Assembly (NCBI GenBank): GCA_903813345.2
Contig: CAIIXF020000003.1
Coordinates: 23,515,248 to 23,579,247, forward strand
Reading direction: 5' to 3'
DNA: 64,000 nucleotides
DNA from: Owenia fusiformis
Lineage: Eukaryota > Annelida > Polychaeta > Sabellida > Oweniidae
Below the pieces are notes generated by a model, which made no database searches, had not been told where the DNA came from, and saw nothing but the letters and a program-made list of their open reading frames with translations. This document shows, piece by piece, positions 40,201 to 52,500 of this stretch. Every line of letters starts with the position of its first letter. The first letter of the stretch is position 1. A program made the translations under genes and the position numbers.

Positions 40201-43200
40201 GGTAATCTTGATTGAGCGCCTGTATTTGCAATAATAATTTTATATTTTAAAGTGACCTATGATGATGTCACGTGCACCACGCTGAGTTACGACATTGTAG
40301 AATGGCACATCTCACCGAATCATAACTTCTGAGGTCATTTTAACAATCATAGAATATTTCTAATGATTAGATAAAAATTAACAGCAATTCTCATTTCAAG
40401 AAGATGTAAAAAATCGCAGGATTTCTCAATTCAAAAAGAGTTAAAAAATTGCAGCATTTCTCAATTCTAAAAGATGTATTGTATGGAAATATGGGGCATT
40501 ATTTGGCTCTTGAGAGGTAGAATGTTTAAAAAAAATTTGAATGTATGATCAAATTTTTTGTTTTATTATTTGTTTTACTAGTTTTATCTAACATTGATTA
40601 ATAGGGTCAAATAAGTAGATATATTGTGTGTTATTTCTACTACAGTAGCAGTCTATTTTTTAGATTGACCATTTGAACCTAGTCATGGATAATGAAACTG
40701 GAGTTTCTAAAGGTTACGGCTTCATCACAGTAAGTCTTTATACTATGTATGTAAACAAGGGCTCCCCAGGCACGACCATTCCACTGACATTGCCAATAAA
40801 TGATACAAATAATGGCACAACTCACCAAGTTGTAGTGGAATACATAGTTCAGGATTGAATTATGTACTTGTTATTTGTATCAAAAGATATCATCCATTGA
40901 TGACAATAATAAAACATGTTATTCAGGGGGTCATTGAAAGAAATGTTCCAAAAGTTAAGAATTCCAAATCCATTGGTCTCTTACTATGATGTCATTATAT
41001 CCATGGTTACAACAATTGGTTAGGAATTCTAACTTTATGAAGTTCTTGTATATATTTCTGCCAATGAACAACATGTTTTACAGTACAAATTGGTTTTACT
41101 GTCAGTGTTGGATAATGGTCGTGGCTGGCTCCATCTATTATGTGTTGCTCACGCACACTTTATAATTACAGATTGAACACATAAACCTCGTGATGGACAA
41201 CGAAACAGGTCGAAGTAAAGGCTTTGGATTTGTGTCGGTGAGTTCATCTATGAGCATGCAGTATTTCAATTCAGATATTTGGAGCATGCGATTTTTGAAT
41301 TTATTTTCTGATATTAACATATTGGGTTATTTCATTTGTTTTTTGTCCCTGTATTTTCCTTTTTAAGTTGATTTGTTCCAATCACAGTCAAAATTTGTTC
41401 CAATCACATTCAAAATTCTGGAAATTAAAAAGTGCAAATCTTAATTGATTCCCCTTTTCAGGCTTTCAAAATTGCTTCTTGTAATTGTTATTTTTACCTC
41501 ATCCTAGTGAAATGTTTGGTAATCTGCAAAATATATGCAACTCAAATAACATCTTTGTTGTTAGGAGAGCCCTATATGTGCAGTGGTTATCATTGAAGTG
41601 AGAAAACATGTCTGTTAAACAGGAAGAAGATTTTGATACCAACTTATGGGCACCTACATATATAGCAGTGATTTCAATAGAATTCATAACAGGCTAAATA
41701 AATGAAAATAACAGGCAAAATTAATTGAAATCATGAAATTAACATGGAAAAGTTAAAGATTCCCTAAAAACAACAGGCGATAATCTGAAAACAACTGATG
41801 AAAATCACCTGTTGCCTGCTGCTCGTGAAACCCCTGTTACTCTCATTTTGATTATACGAGATGTATATGGGGTGTGAGATGATACAAAGTTAAAAACTGT
41901 GTCATTTAATTCTGTTTCTCAGTTTTCCAAAATGTTTTTCTTCTTAAATTCATTATGATCTGTAAAAGGTTCCATCAAAAGACTTTGAGAAAAATCTTCT
42001 TTTCTAAGAATATCAAAGTTTGAAACAGTACTCACCTAGTTAGAAATTTCAAATTTAATTTTATGACTGTCACCTTTTGAAAGCTATTCCTATGGATGTG
42101 ATTTTTTCAAACAAGTCTATTGATGATGAAATAACACACTCTTTTCTCATGTATATTGGATTCATTCACAAATGGAACTGAAAATGTAATATTTGAGCTT
42201 GAAGTATAATTTATTCACTCATTTGAAATATGTCCAAAGCTTTAGTTAAATGAGGATTATGTGTGCAACTGTATTTGTTCATATCTTAGAATTCAGAAAT
42301 AATACAGAATTTCACTAGAGTCAAAATATTTCTGATTTCTCAAATCTGGGGGATGGCATATATATTGTATATTGACCTATGATGATGTCACGTGCACCAC
42401 GCTGAGTTACGACATTGTAGAATGGCACATCTCACCGAATCATTACCTCTGAGGTCTTTTGCAATCCATATATGTCCCACAAACCAAATATTCTTTATAC
42501 AGAAATATTTTATTTAATGATATATGAAATCTTCCAACAGATATTCCAAAGTGTGCATTTGCTAAAAATAAAAAAAGATAAATAAGTGGCACCAGTTAAT
42601 GAGATGAATTCATTGATGATATTGAACAATTGAATTCCATATTTTTGTCCATATTTCAAGCCAAATTCTCCTTCCAGTTCCATGATTCTGATGATGCCAA
42701 GAAAGCATTGGAGCAACTGAATGGCTTTGAGCTAGCAGGGCGACCAATGAAGGTGGGACATGTCACCGAAAGGACGCCTGACCCCCAGGGAAGTAACGCA
42801 TTGGACACAGATGAATTAGATCGAGCAGGAATTGATCTTGGTGCCACAGGACGTCTTCAACTTATGGCAAAACTCGCCGAAGGTAAAGAAAATAATTTAT
42901 CAAATAGTAACTTTAAACATGCTAATAAAGTGAAATGTGCCTCATGCCTTGAATAGTAAAGATAGTCTCCATTTATCAATAAACTTGTTGTTTTGACTGA
43001 TTTTGTTGCATTTGATTTCCAGGTACTGGGTTCCAGCTCCCACAGGCAGCGGCAAATGCTTTGAACATGCCTCAGTCTGCCCCACCAAATACTAGCGTGC
43101 CAGGGGTACCCCAGCAGGCATCACCAGCGCCCCCTGCACAGCAAGCAGCAGCGCCACCTATAGCCACACAGTGCTTTATGCTCTCTAATATGTTTGATCC

Positions 43201-44199
43201 AATCACGTAAGTATTCAACATTCAAGAAATTATGTATTCTTATTCAAATTTAAGATAAAATGCTTTAAATTGAACCAGTCTATTTTCAGATTCATCAACA
43301 AAGATGTCAAGAGTCAATATCTGACCTTTGAGATTTGAAATTTTAATTTTTGTTGACTTTCAAATACTATTGGCCAAAAATGTTGCATGGAAATCATGTA
43401 AGATTGCTTGCAATGTCTAGTCATAGTATCATTACTTTTTCTGCAATTGAAAGCTGAAATTTTGATAACCTCCTCCCCTCTATGATGTATCTACATTTTA
43501 TTTTAATCACTATTATCTCATTTATTACAGAGAAAGCAGCCCAACATGGGAGCAAGAAATCAGGGATGATGTAATAGAAGAATGTAACAAACATGGAGGG
43601 GTTCTACACATATATGTTGATAGGGCTTCCCCCCAGGGCAATGTCTATGTCAAGTGTCCTAGTATAGCTGCAGCTGTTGCCTCCGTAACTGCACTACATG
43701 GTCGCTTCTTTGCAGGTAAGGGAACTGTAATGGTGTGGAAAATATGTTCAAGACTGAATTCTGAATATTTGATATAAGTTGGTATAACGAGGACAGCTTA
43801 TTATGTGCTGCTGTAATGTAGAAACTACTGACAGAGTAATGTCATTAATGCATCCCTTGGGCAGATATAGATAGTAGATACCATAGTCTCAATTGCTTTA
43901 TTTTTGTTGGTCTTATGCTGCTCAATGGGTGCCACATAATTCTCTACATCAAAAGATCTGATTAGGTTTTTGGCATGCTGGGTAAATTACATCGTGGCCA
44001 TTTTGCTCTTTTAAGTGTAATATTTATCAATGTATGTCTTGTTGAGCCAGTACATGTATATGTATTTGTATGTGTTCCAGGGAGAATCATCACAGCAGCA
44101 TATGTCCCTTTACCCAACTACCACCAGCTGTTCCCTATGGCCCTCAATGCAGTACAGCTAGTGATGCCCTCAACAATACGACAGTCTGGATTCATGTAG
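34219..44199 (+). CDS. RBM39: RBM39 (CAPER-alpha splicing factor), with alternative RRM2 exons
   Basis: Exon 34219-34373 has the ATG at 34320 (MAEDFDVEAMLEAPYMKE). The following exons are 35753-35802, 37747-37797, 38242-38436, 38909-39026, 39706-40002, then 40664-40729 or 41172-41237, then 42678-42882, 43023-43206, 43531-43715 and 44081-44199 (TAG). The product has an RS/RD-rich N-terminus (exons 2-4), RRM1 from TVFCMQLAARIRPRDLEEFF, RRM2 from MRLYVGSLHFNITEDMLKGI, an alanine/proline/glutamine linker, and a C-terminal UHM-type RRM3 from TQCFMLSNMFDP to AAYVPLPNYHQLFP. RBM39 is a nuclear SR-like splicing factor and coactivator. The RRM2 helix that forms the aryl-sulfonamide/DCAF15 degron in human RBM39 reads DMLKGIFSPFGK here: Met, Gly and Pro are kept, and the human Glu271 position is Ser. 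A separate first exon lies upstream of 34219. Confidence 0.98.
38775..38890. repeat. Dispersed short repeat, TCTGTAAYAAATGGCAG family (RBM39 intron)
   Basis: It contains GGTCAGTGTTCAGCAGATGG, then CTGTGACAAATGACAGGTGG and TGACATTTTGTATGTTGATG. Diverged relatives lie at 39100-39190 (also RBM39), 38085-38155 and 20765-20855. The function and the exact unit are unknown. Confidence 0.55.
39274..39356 (+). ncRNA. Box C/D snoRNA-like gene, copy 1 (RBM39 intron)
   Basis: 83 nt. Terminal stem GACCT / AGGTC, extended by A-T outside. Box C ATGATGA at 39279-39285, D' box CTGA at 39302-39305 and box D CTGA at 39349-39352. The sequence before D' (TGTCACGTGCACCACG) is the same in all three copies and is the best guide candidate. 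The rRNA or snRNA target was not identified. It lies in the intron before the exon at 39706. Confidence 0.8.
40254..40336 (+). ncRNA. Box C/D snoRNA-like gene, copy 2 (RBM39 intron before exon 7a)
   Basis: 83 nt. Stem GACCT / AGGTC, extended outward by T-A, G-T and A-T pairs. Box C at 40259-40265, D' at 40282-40285, box D at 40329-40332. The outer pair is T-A here but A-T in copy 1, a compensatory change that supports a real stem. Confidence 0.82.
40664..40729 (+). CDS. RBM39: RBM39 alternative exon 7a (RRM2, RNP1 version KGYGFIT)
   Basis: A 66-nt exon in phase 0-0, with acceptor TATTTTTTAG and donor ACA|GTAAGT. It encodes IDHLNLVMDNETG then VSKGYGFIT, the beta2-beta3 region of RRM2 with the RNP1 core. 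It has the same length, phase and role as the exon at 41172. The previous exon ends ..SPFGK and the next starts FHDSDDAKKAL, so either copy completes RRM2. Confidence 0.93.
40926..41065. mobile_element. Short inverted-repeat element between the two alternative RBM39 exons
   Basis: GGGGGTCATTGAAAGAAATG at the left, a core containing ATGATGTCATTATATCCATG, and an imperfect inverted right end. It is related to 21511-21651. It occupies much of the 442-nt intron separating exons 7a and 7b. Confidence 0.5.
41172..41237 (+). CDS. RBM39: RBM39 alternative exon 7b (RRM2, RNP1 version KGFGFVS)
   Basis: A 66-nt exon in phase 0-0, with acceptor TATAATTACAG and donor TCG|GTGAGT. It encodes IEHINLVMDNETG then RSKGFGFVS. 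It shares 16 of 22 residues with exon 7a, but only 5 of 22 codons are identical, so the duplicate is old and kept by selection on the protein. Including both exons would stay in frame but duplicate this RRM segment. Confidence 0.93.
42374..42456 (+). ncRNA. Box C/D snoRNA-like gene, copy 3 (RBM39 intron after exon 7b)
   Basis: 83 nt. Stem GACCT / AGGTC. Box C at 42379-42385, D' at 42402-42405, box D at 42449-42452. It differs from copies 1 and 2 only at a few bases, mostly just upstream of box D. The D' guide is unchanged. Confidence 0.8.
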
Positions 44200-44854
44200 C
44201 ACCTTGCCTGATTATAGTGGACCTGAACTTCCTCATGGATAAACTAAGAACTTTAGCTTATATGACACACAGTACTATACAGTTAAGCAGGGTCATATAG
44301 GGGCACGAGCTCTTATTGATCCTGGTAGAATTAGAATTTTGGATAAACTTGTAACTCTTGCTTTCCTGACCCTCATACTACACACTGGTCTGATTACAAG
44401 CCCTTGGTTGGCACTGGACCTCATTACATAAAAAAACTAGTTTTTATGTAGCTCTTTATTATGAATATACACCATTGGGGTTACAGATTTGTAGCTGCAA
44501 CCCCTTTCTGATTGTATATCTGAATTGTTGTTGGAACAGGGATGCTATTGGGCCTTTTGTGAAACTTGGGATGATTTTGCTACAAATTTAATACAATGGG
44601 GTATGGAATAAATAAGGATATATTTTAATGTGGCTGATCAGAGATCCTGCCTGATTACTTCTGCTATTATGGGTCATGATATCCCATATCTGGATAATAT
44701 GGAGCCATCTCATATTTTGACCAACTACATGTATATTAATGCTGCAGCATGTTATCTAGCGTCAATGCCTGAATTATTATTTATGTGGAATTGTGTAGTA
44801 CTGCAGATCTTGGAACTTAAAATCCTGCAGATTTGCGATATTCACACTTTATAT

Positions 44855-44860
44855 AATAAA
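44855..44860 (+). terminator. Probable RBM39 poly(A) signal
   Basis: AATAAA 656 bp after the stop codon, followed by a change of sequence character and then the LINE remnant. Confidence 0.5.
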
Positions 44861-45434
44861 GAAAAACATTCTGGGTGCTGAAAAGACACAAAATAAGGCT
44901 GAAGTTGATTTTTTTAGTTCTTTTATTTTTAAGCACATTCCTTAAATAACAATAATGATTATGAAAGAATGTAAAATGACTTGATTTGTTGTAAGTTCAT
45001 TTAACCCTGAAATGATCACATTAGGAGAGGGCATGATGCCAAGTTGACAGAATTATTTTTATGAAATTGTCATATATACAGTAGAAATATAGACCTATAT
45101 AAAAATGGATTTTGTTATTTTAAATATGTAAATACAATGGCAAAATTGCATGCTTTATACTGTAGAGATACTTATTTTGATGTTACTTAATTTGGTGGAT
45201 TCAGAACTGAAGTTTAATTTTTGTCTACTTTAATTGTTTATGTCATTAGGACAGGTACTTTCGAAGATATTTTCTGTATTTCTTTTAGAATTGATGACAT
45301 GTAAGGGGGCCCAGAAGTTAAGTTTCTGAAGTGCATTGGATGAAAATTCCAAACTGAAAGATTTTCTCAATCCGTCAAATTAAAACGGGAACCAAATAAG
45401 TGTATCTACAAGTACAAATTCTCTTTCAAAAAAA

Positions 45435-47411
45435 ATGGAGATGGTCTTTATTTTTGGTCAAGGGGGAGTTGCTATTGGGTACAGAAAAACTCTTAAAAAT
45501 GTATCCCATATTAAGATGAAAACTGATGGAATAGTAGGTATATCTATTGGCATTAATACAATTAATTTGCATATATTATCTGTTTATTTACCCCAACCAC
45601 AGTGTCGGAGTCAATGTTTCGATAGTGTATTAAACAATTGCATGAAATAGTACAAACACTTTCTGCTACTGGTAATATTGGTGATATGAATGGATGTCTA
45701 GGGAATCTTACAGGTCCAAGATATACTTATGTCAAAGAAGGCATTGGTAGATCGTGTATAGATCATAGTCTCGTGTCGGATTCTATTCTTCAGAATGTCA
45801 AAGAATGTAGAATTATTGATGAATGTTTAGAAAATTTGTCAGACCATCTGCTTTTGTTCATTAACATTGATATGGCGGACCTCCATGCTAATCTTATTAC
45901 TCCAAAGCCTTGCATTGCATGGTCAAAAATGACAAATGAAGATGTGGCACATATACACAGATGACAATATGGAGGATCCTTTCACAAATACAGAATTAGA
46001 GCAGGCGGTACATCTAATGAAACCTAAAAGAGCCTCGGGACATGATAATATCACTTCGGAACATATTAAATATGGTGGCCCTTGTGTATTAGAAATCCTT
46101 ACAATCTTGATGAATTGTATCATACATCAAGAATATGTTCCATTTTGAAATTGGAATCTTAATCCCACTTTTTAAGGGGGCCAGAAGGACCCACTAAATA
46201 AAGATGACCATAGGGGCATAACATTGATGATACAGTTTAGTAAGTTGTTTGAAAGATTATTACTTATGCGCTCTATGCAAAACAAGCGAGTAAAGGATAT
46301 ACATGAACTTCAAGGTGGTAATAAACTACACTGTTCGTGTTTACAAACATCTGTCACTCTCCGAGAGACAATTGCCTACAATCTTGAAAGAGGGGGGAAG
46401 TGTTACGTTACAGCAGTGGACGTGAGGAAAGCGTTCGATTCTGTCTGGATACAGGGTCTCGTGTATATTCTTTACAAGCAGGGTATACATGGAAAGATGT
46501 GGAGAATTATCAATATATGGTACAATATTTACAGATGTGTCATCAGAATAGGAAATAAATTATCACAACCATTTAATGTATTACAGGGAGTCCATCAGGG
46601 TGGGGTCCTGTCGATGTACCTCTATATGCGATTCACATCTGGCCTATTGGAGGAATTAGCTGCTTCTGGACTAGGAGCTGGAATTGGGGACTTGAAGCTT
46701 ACAAGCCCAGCAGCATATGCTGATGACATGACCCTGGTAGCTATAGATGCTAATTACATGCAAAAATTGCTGAATATAGTAAAAATGGAGATATAGGTAC
46801 CACCCCAATAAAACACAAGTTCTTTACTTCCCACCCACCAATACTCATGAAACACAAAAGCCTAAGGAACTAACACTATCAGTGACTTTGTTGGAAATGT
46901 GTATGTGTAAACATGTTGGAGTCGACTTGTCATCAACTGGAGATAATACACCATATGTCAATGAAAAATGTAGGACAGGACGCATGACAATGAATGCAGG
47001 GATTGGACTAGTATCCATGGACACTGTATGGTATAATCCCCTCACTGCATCACACATACATTGGAGTATGTAGTGCCATCAGTGACATATCGAGTAGAAG
47101 CGATTGTTCTGACTGAAAAAGAAATGAATATCTATGAAAACACACATTTTAAAATAGCGAAACAACTGCTGGGTCTTCCTCTTAATACGGCAAACAGTGC
47201 ATGTTTAGCACCATTAGGGTGGAATAATATTACAACTATAATCTTACAAAGAAAGCTCATGTTTTTATGGCAGTTACTAATGTTACCAGTGGATGTAGTT
47301 AATAAGAAAATTGCCATCATAAGAGTGTGCCAATGGTTGAACAGCACGCTTACTCCCACAAACATTACGACTATGAGGTTGTTAATTTACGTTCTTGGAA
47401 CCGATAATTGA
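45435..47411 (+). pseudogene. Decayed non-LTR retrotransposon (LINE) with endonuclease and reverse transcriptase
   Basis: Consecutive plus-strand open segments encode parts of an APE-type endonuclease (45435-45964, with a terminal L-S-D-H-L-L motif) and a reverse transcriptase (45936-46796). The RT parts include KPKRASGHDNI, FSKLFERLL, DVRKAFDSVW, GVHQGGVLS and the catalytic AYADDMTLV. A C-terminal region continues to 47411. Frameshifts and stops at about 45640, 45960, 46150-46200, 46796 and 47060 break it into at least five pieces. It is 5'-truncated and inactive. Its architecture fits the Jockey/CR1/I group of LINEs; the clade is not resolved. Confidence 0.88.
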
Positions 47412-47743
47412 GACTTTAAGCAATGCATGTTAAATCCAACGTGAAACCTGTACGTATACATCGCCCTATACAAATGCATGTCGTTTTCTCACATAAAACA
47501 ATCGTTCGGTTACGATGTTTACTTAGTCCGTTACTTAGACTGCACATCATCGTGAACTATGCCATGGATCGTTATACAGCTGGTTTTCTATGATACATAT
47601 TTTAAACATTCTCGTTTCGTAAGATATTTGGAGCTAAAACATGTATGACACACATCATTTTCTCTAAAAAGCATTATACTATGCATCGAAATCAAACTTG
47701 TCAGCATAGTATTCAAAAATCATGAGTATACTGATTCCCGTTC

Positions 47744-49500
47744 CATACCTGCCAACCTACCGTATTTTTACGGGAATCTACCGTAAATTTTTTGTTTTTT
47801 CGTAAAAAAATGACAAACTACCGTAAAAATACCATTTTTTCCCGTAAAAACGCCCGTAAAAAAATCTACCGTATTTTTTCCGAAATCTTCCGTAAATTTC
47901 TTTTGAAAAAAATCGTTTTTTCCATTAGAACGGCCGTAAAATATACCGTAATTTTTTGAAAATTTACCGTAAATTTTTGAAAATCTACCGTATTTCTGCT
48001 AAAACCAACAGTATTTCTGTTCAAACTACCGTAAAAATCTCCCGTTATTGTTGGGAAATGCTGAAAAATTGAAGTCTCCCTGTACTGTCCCTGTAACATT
48101 CCTTTACCAACCCGAATATAAATAGGCATCGGCAGGTCTGTGGTTATATCAGGTTATTGCGCATTAATCTAAGTAAGCTGGGGTGTAATCAGTCCAAACA
48201 CCAACTACCACTTGAAGGAATTAGTTCTGCCATGATTTCTGTAGTTAACCAAACCCTTTTGTACACAGATCAGATCTCTATGGACCGAATGCAACAAAAA
48301 TATGATTTTAGTTGCGCTTCATCTAAATAAATGAGTGGAAATGCTTAAAACTACTTGTTTTAGCGTATGAAATATGCGTAGTTTGGTTTGTTATGATCAG
48401 TAATGAACGCCACATATACATTATACATAGTTTTATCAATTTGTTTTCAGTATGATAAAATGTTGTATTTTTCATTTGATCACATCATATCAGTAACAAA
48501 TACATAATTAAAAAATAAATCACCCCAGATATTGACAACTCACACTTAATCTGTTGAAATGATTATATGGGTTAAAAATGTTTCGTGGCGGTTCAAAAGT
48601 TCCACTTATAGAGCTAGAGGTGTTCCACTTAGCAGGTTCAATTGTAGTTATAAAAACACTGAAGTGTTCAAATTGTTGATCTGTTTATGAGAGAGTTCAA
48701 TGGATCCTGCGTTAACATAATGTTTTATTAATTAGTTTTTAAGAAATCGACCGCAAAAACTACCGCATTTTTTCTAAATCTACCGCAAAACTACCGCATT
48801 TTTTCAAATTCTTCTGCAAAACTAGTTTTAAAAAAAATCTACCGCAAAAACTACCCCATTTTTTCAAAATCTACCGTAAAATACAGCATTTTTTGCAAAT
48901 CTTAAGCAAAAGTACCGTTTTTTTTAAAAAATTACCGTAAAAACTACCGCATTTTTCAAAGTCTACCGTAAAACTACCGCATTTTTTCAAAATCTTCCGC
49001 AAAATTACCGGTTTTTTCAACAAACTACCGTAAAAACTACCGGATTTTTTCAAAATCTACCGTAAAACTACCGCATTTTTTCAGAATTTTCCCCAAAACT
49101 TCCGGTTTTTCAAAAAGCTACCGTAAAAACTACCGCATTTTAAAAATCTACGGTAAAACTACCGCATTTTTTCTAAATCTTCCGCAAAACTACCGCTTTT
49201 TTCAAATTTCTACCGCAAAATTACACATTTTTCAAAAATCTACCCCAAACCTCTGAAACTTCAGTATTTTTTTCAAATCTACCATAAAAACTACCGTTTT
49301 TTTAAATCTTCCGCATAAACTACCGTTTTTTAAAAAAGCTACCGCAAAAACTACCGTTTTTTTAAATCTACCGCAAAAACTACCGTATTTTTGTTGAAAA
49401 ATACCGCAAAAACTACCGCATTTTGAAAAAATCTACCGCAAAAATACAGCAATTTTAAATAAATCTACCGCAAAATGTTGGTCCTGGGTTGGCAGGTATG
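47744..49500. mobile_element. TIR-bounded element filled with a TACCGTAAA-type minisatellite
   Basis: The ends are a perfect 14-bp inverted repeat, CATACCTGCCAACC (47744-47757) and GGTTGGCAGGTATG (49487-49500). Next to each end lies a long minisatellite of units such as CTACCGCATTTTTTCAAAAT and CTACCGTAAAA, at about 47758-48035 and 48740-49475. The 700 bp between them is non-repetitive and non-coding. No clean target duplication was seen. Confidence 0.7.
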
Positions 49501-52500
49501 CGGTTCCCACCAACGTGAAATTGCAAATCTTCCGTTCTAAACACAGCTCTGAAGCTGATCGGGTATCTGTAAGTAGCGCTTGTTTTGTATGCGCGCTATA
49601 TACATTACTGTATTGATTTATTGGCTTTGCGTACACGGTTACGTTGTGAAAAAATATCGCTAGCTTAAACTCTCTAATAACGACCTTAAGGACGTAAATT
49701 AACGACCTTATGGTCGTACATTTACGTTCTTGTGGTCCATTTTGGACGATCTAAAAGTAAGTACGCATGTAAAAATGCAGTAAAATGCCGTGATGTACAG
49801 TATCTGACGTCGTATCATAGTGCTCGCATTTTGTTCAAAAAATACACAAATGTTACACAAAATCGGAAATCATTTGTATAACTCGGCATACCGCACTTTG
49901 CTCCGATTCACATTAAGTATCGAATCACCCCTAGCTATTGAAATACAAGCACCACACAACATTTGATCATGATGCAATTGCTTTTTAGAGCTAACGCACG
50001 TTAGGTTGCAATGACATCAATGAGCTCTCAGAATGGCCATATTTTACATAGATTATGTGTGGCGCCTGCATTTTACATCTTTAATGATCAGAGTGAGATA
50101 AATGTATAAATTAATATTCGCACTATACTAGTTCAATGCATCACTGTATATTATGCTATATATGAAATATTAGCTTTTTGTGAAAAATCTCTCAACTGTG
50201 CAGAATTTCTTCAAGAGGATATTCCTTGCCAGAACATTTCTCTCCTGATAGCTATAACCATATTTATCACGACATACTATGTAAAATTCCAGTAGTCTGA
50301 TTGGCAATCTCACACCAAAACTAGATCATTTGCATGTGAAATTGGTCATTGAAAACTAGATGTAAACTAAATGTAAATTATGATTAATAGGATGTCATTA
50401 ATATTTGTTCTATTTGTTTTGAAACTTGTAAGTTACGACAAATTCACACTTCAGTTGTGTATAGCAAAATCATTTTAATGGCTTAACATTAACAAAATGC
50501 ATACGTGTGGTATGTAGCATAGCAAGCTTCATGAAGAACCATTTCAGTCACGTAAAATACATAAAGATAATGCATCTTAATATATTCAACATTTAGTACA
50601 AAATTTGCAAAATGCATGCTAAAATCATTCTTATCACAGTCAATTTTATAGGCTAAAGTAGATTTTATTCCAAGAAAGTAGAGGGTAATTTTACTAAAAT
50701 TCAAATCTGTATGCTATCATCAAAAATACCACCATCCTCATTGCATTTATGCTTTACTAATTGTTCATTCTCTGTTATCAGTCTCAAATTTTGAGATAAA
50801 TTTCATTTTTCATGACATATACAAAATTGTAATTGCAAACTGTTTTGGTATATTCTATTGAATCAATTAAATTCTACTTAGATGTGGCAATTTATTAATC
50901 ACATTCAAATCTTGGCACTTTTCATATTGTTTAGTCTTTTTCACTCTATCAGGAAAGTTTCGAGAATATTAGAGAGATTTCGCACATAAGTGAAAGTACA
51001 ACTTATACGTATACGTATGGTTTAAAGGGTCATGTCGAACTATTATATTTACTAAAATCAATTTTAAATTGTACTTAATGGAACATAACTATTCCCGTTA
51101 TAGAAAAGCTCCATCAACTAGAGACTGTGAATGCACTGTCATCTGCACGTGTAGATTATGCACATTATAATTAAATGCTTGCTAATTCCGTGTCCTTGTA
51201 GTTGTACTGTATTATAAATACGATCCTTTAAAGTGAGTCATGATTCTTTAAAGTGAGTCATTACATAAACAAGTTGATTATTTCAATGTTTTCATGATCA
51301 GTATAAGTTCTATGAACTTACAAAACGGTATATTTACGTAGATGATAACGTATACAGTTGGATCTCCGTATAAAGATTTGCCTAGAAAACATTTCACTGT
51401 TAAAGTGCGTCAGTAAAAGCTATAAAATAAGAAATCAAAATATCATTCAACAATAATATATGGAAAAATATATTCCTATTGAACATGAATGACATTTGTA
51501 TATCTTGGATTGCTTCTAGTTTGGCTTAGAAAGTGTGTGGCCTCTTATATTTGGATGCTTCTCTGCCATGTTATTTTCAATAAGATTAACATGCCTGAAA
51601 TTCTTCAAATTACAAGACGGCACAGGCTTATTGCACAAAAAACTAAAAAATCTGAAATATACAAATGTCATTCATGTACATTATGAATATACTTTTCCAT
51701 ATATTATTGCACAATGGTCTCCCAATTTCTTATTTTTGCCGTTCTACTGACGCACTGAAGCAGTGAAATGGACTCTACATGTGTGTGGAACAATTAACCG
51801 CAAGCAATTTTTGAAATTATTGGCTGAGTGGGAACAGTATCCAATCAAACACTTTAACCATCAATTTGAAACACCAATCAAACCAGTAGGTTCTAGCAAT
51901 TCCTGGAAACGACCCATTCAGTAGCTCAACATATGACATACAGGGTGTTTCATAACGAGCATCTCCAAAAAGTCAATTTGAGAAGAGATGGGTCTATAAC
52001 ATACTCATATGAACCACTAACCCCCTCCTTTCTTTCTGGAACTCTCTCTTTCCATTAGAAAAACTCCGCTACAATGTCCTGTTCCTTATAGGTCACACTG
52101 CGATTTATAGAGGTTAAAATGGTTGAAAATAACATTTTTCTGGCTATAGGCAATGCCTGGTCTAAAACCTCCGAGGAATTTATTTTCGAAATATGCACAA
52201 ATGTCCATTCAAAGTCTACGTTTGAACCTTTAAAAGCCATGGTTGGACTGGGGATTGAAAAAGTTCAAGGAACTTTTATTTTGAGATTTTTCTAGGTAGA
52301 CCGGAAGTAAACAGCGATAATGTTCTTTTTAAGAAGTGAGGAAGTCAAAATAATCCCGATAGAAATCACGTAAATAAATCAAATGATGATCATTAAGAAG
52401 CATTTAAACGGTAGAGTTTGAAAAAAAGAAAATCGCTTACTCACGGATGTTAGAGAACAAACTTTCAGCTTTATACCTTAGTTTAATCATGGACTTTGTG

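Noticed and set aside
42510-42847. Minus-strand ORFs opposite an RBM39 exon
   Set aside because: Shadow frames of the conserved RRM2 exon 42678-42882 on the plus strand.
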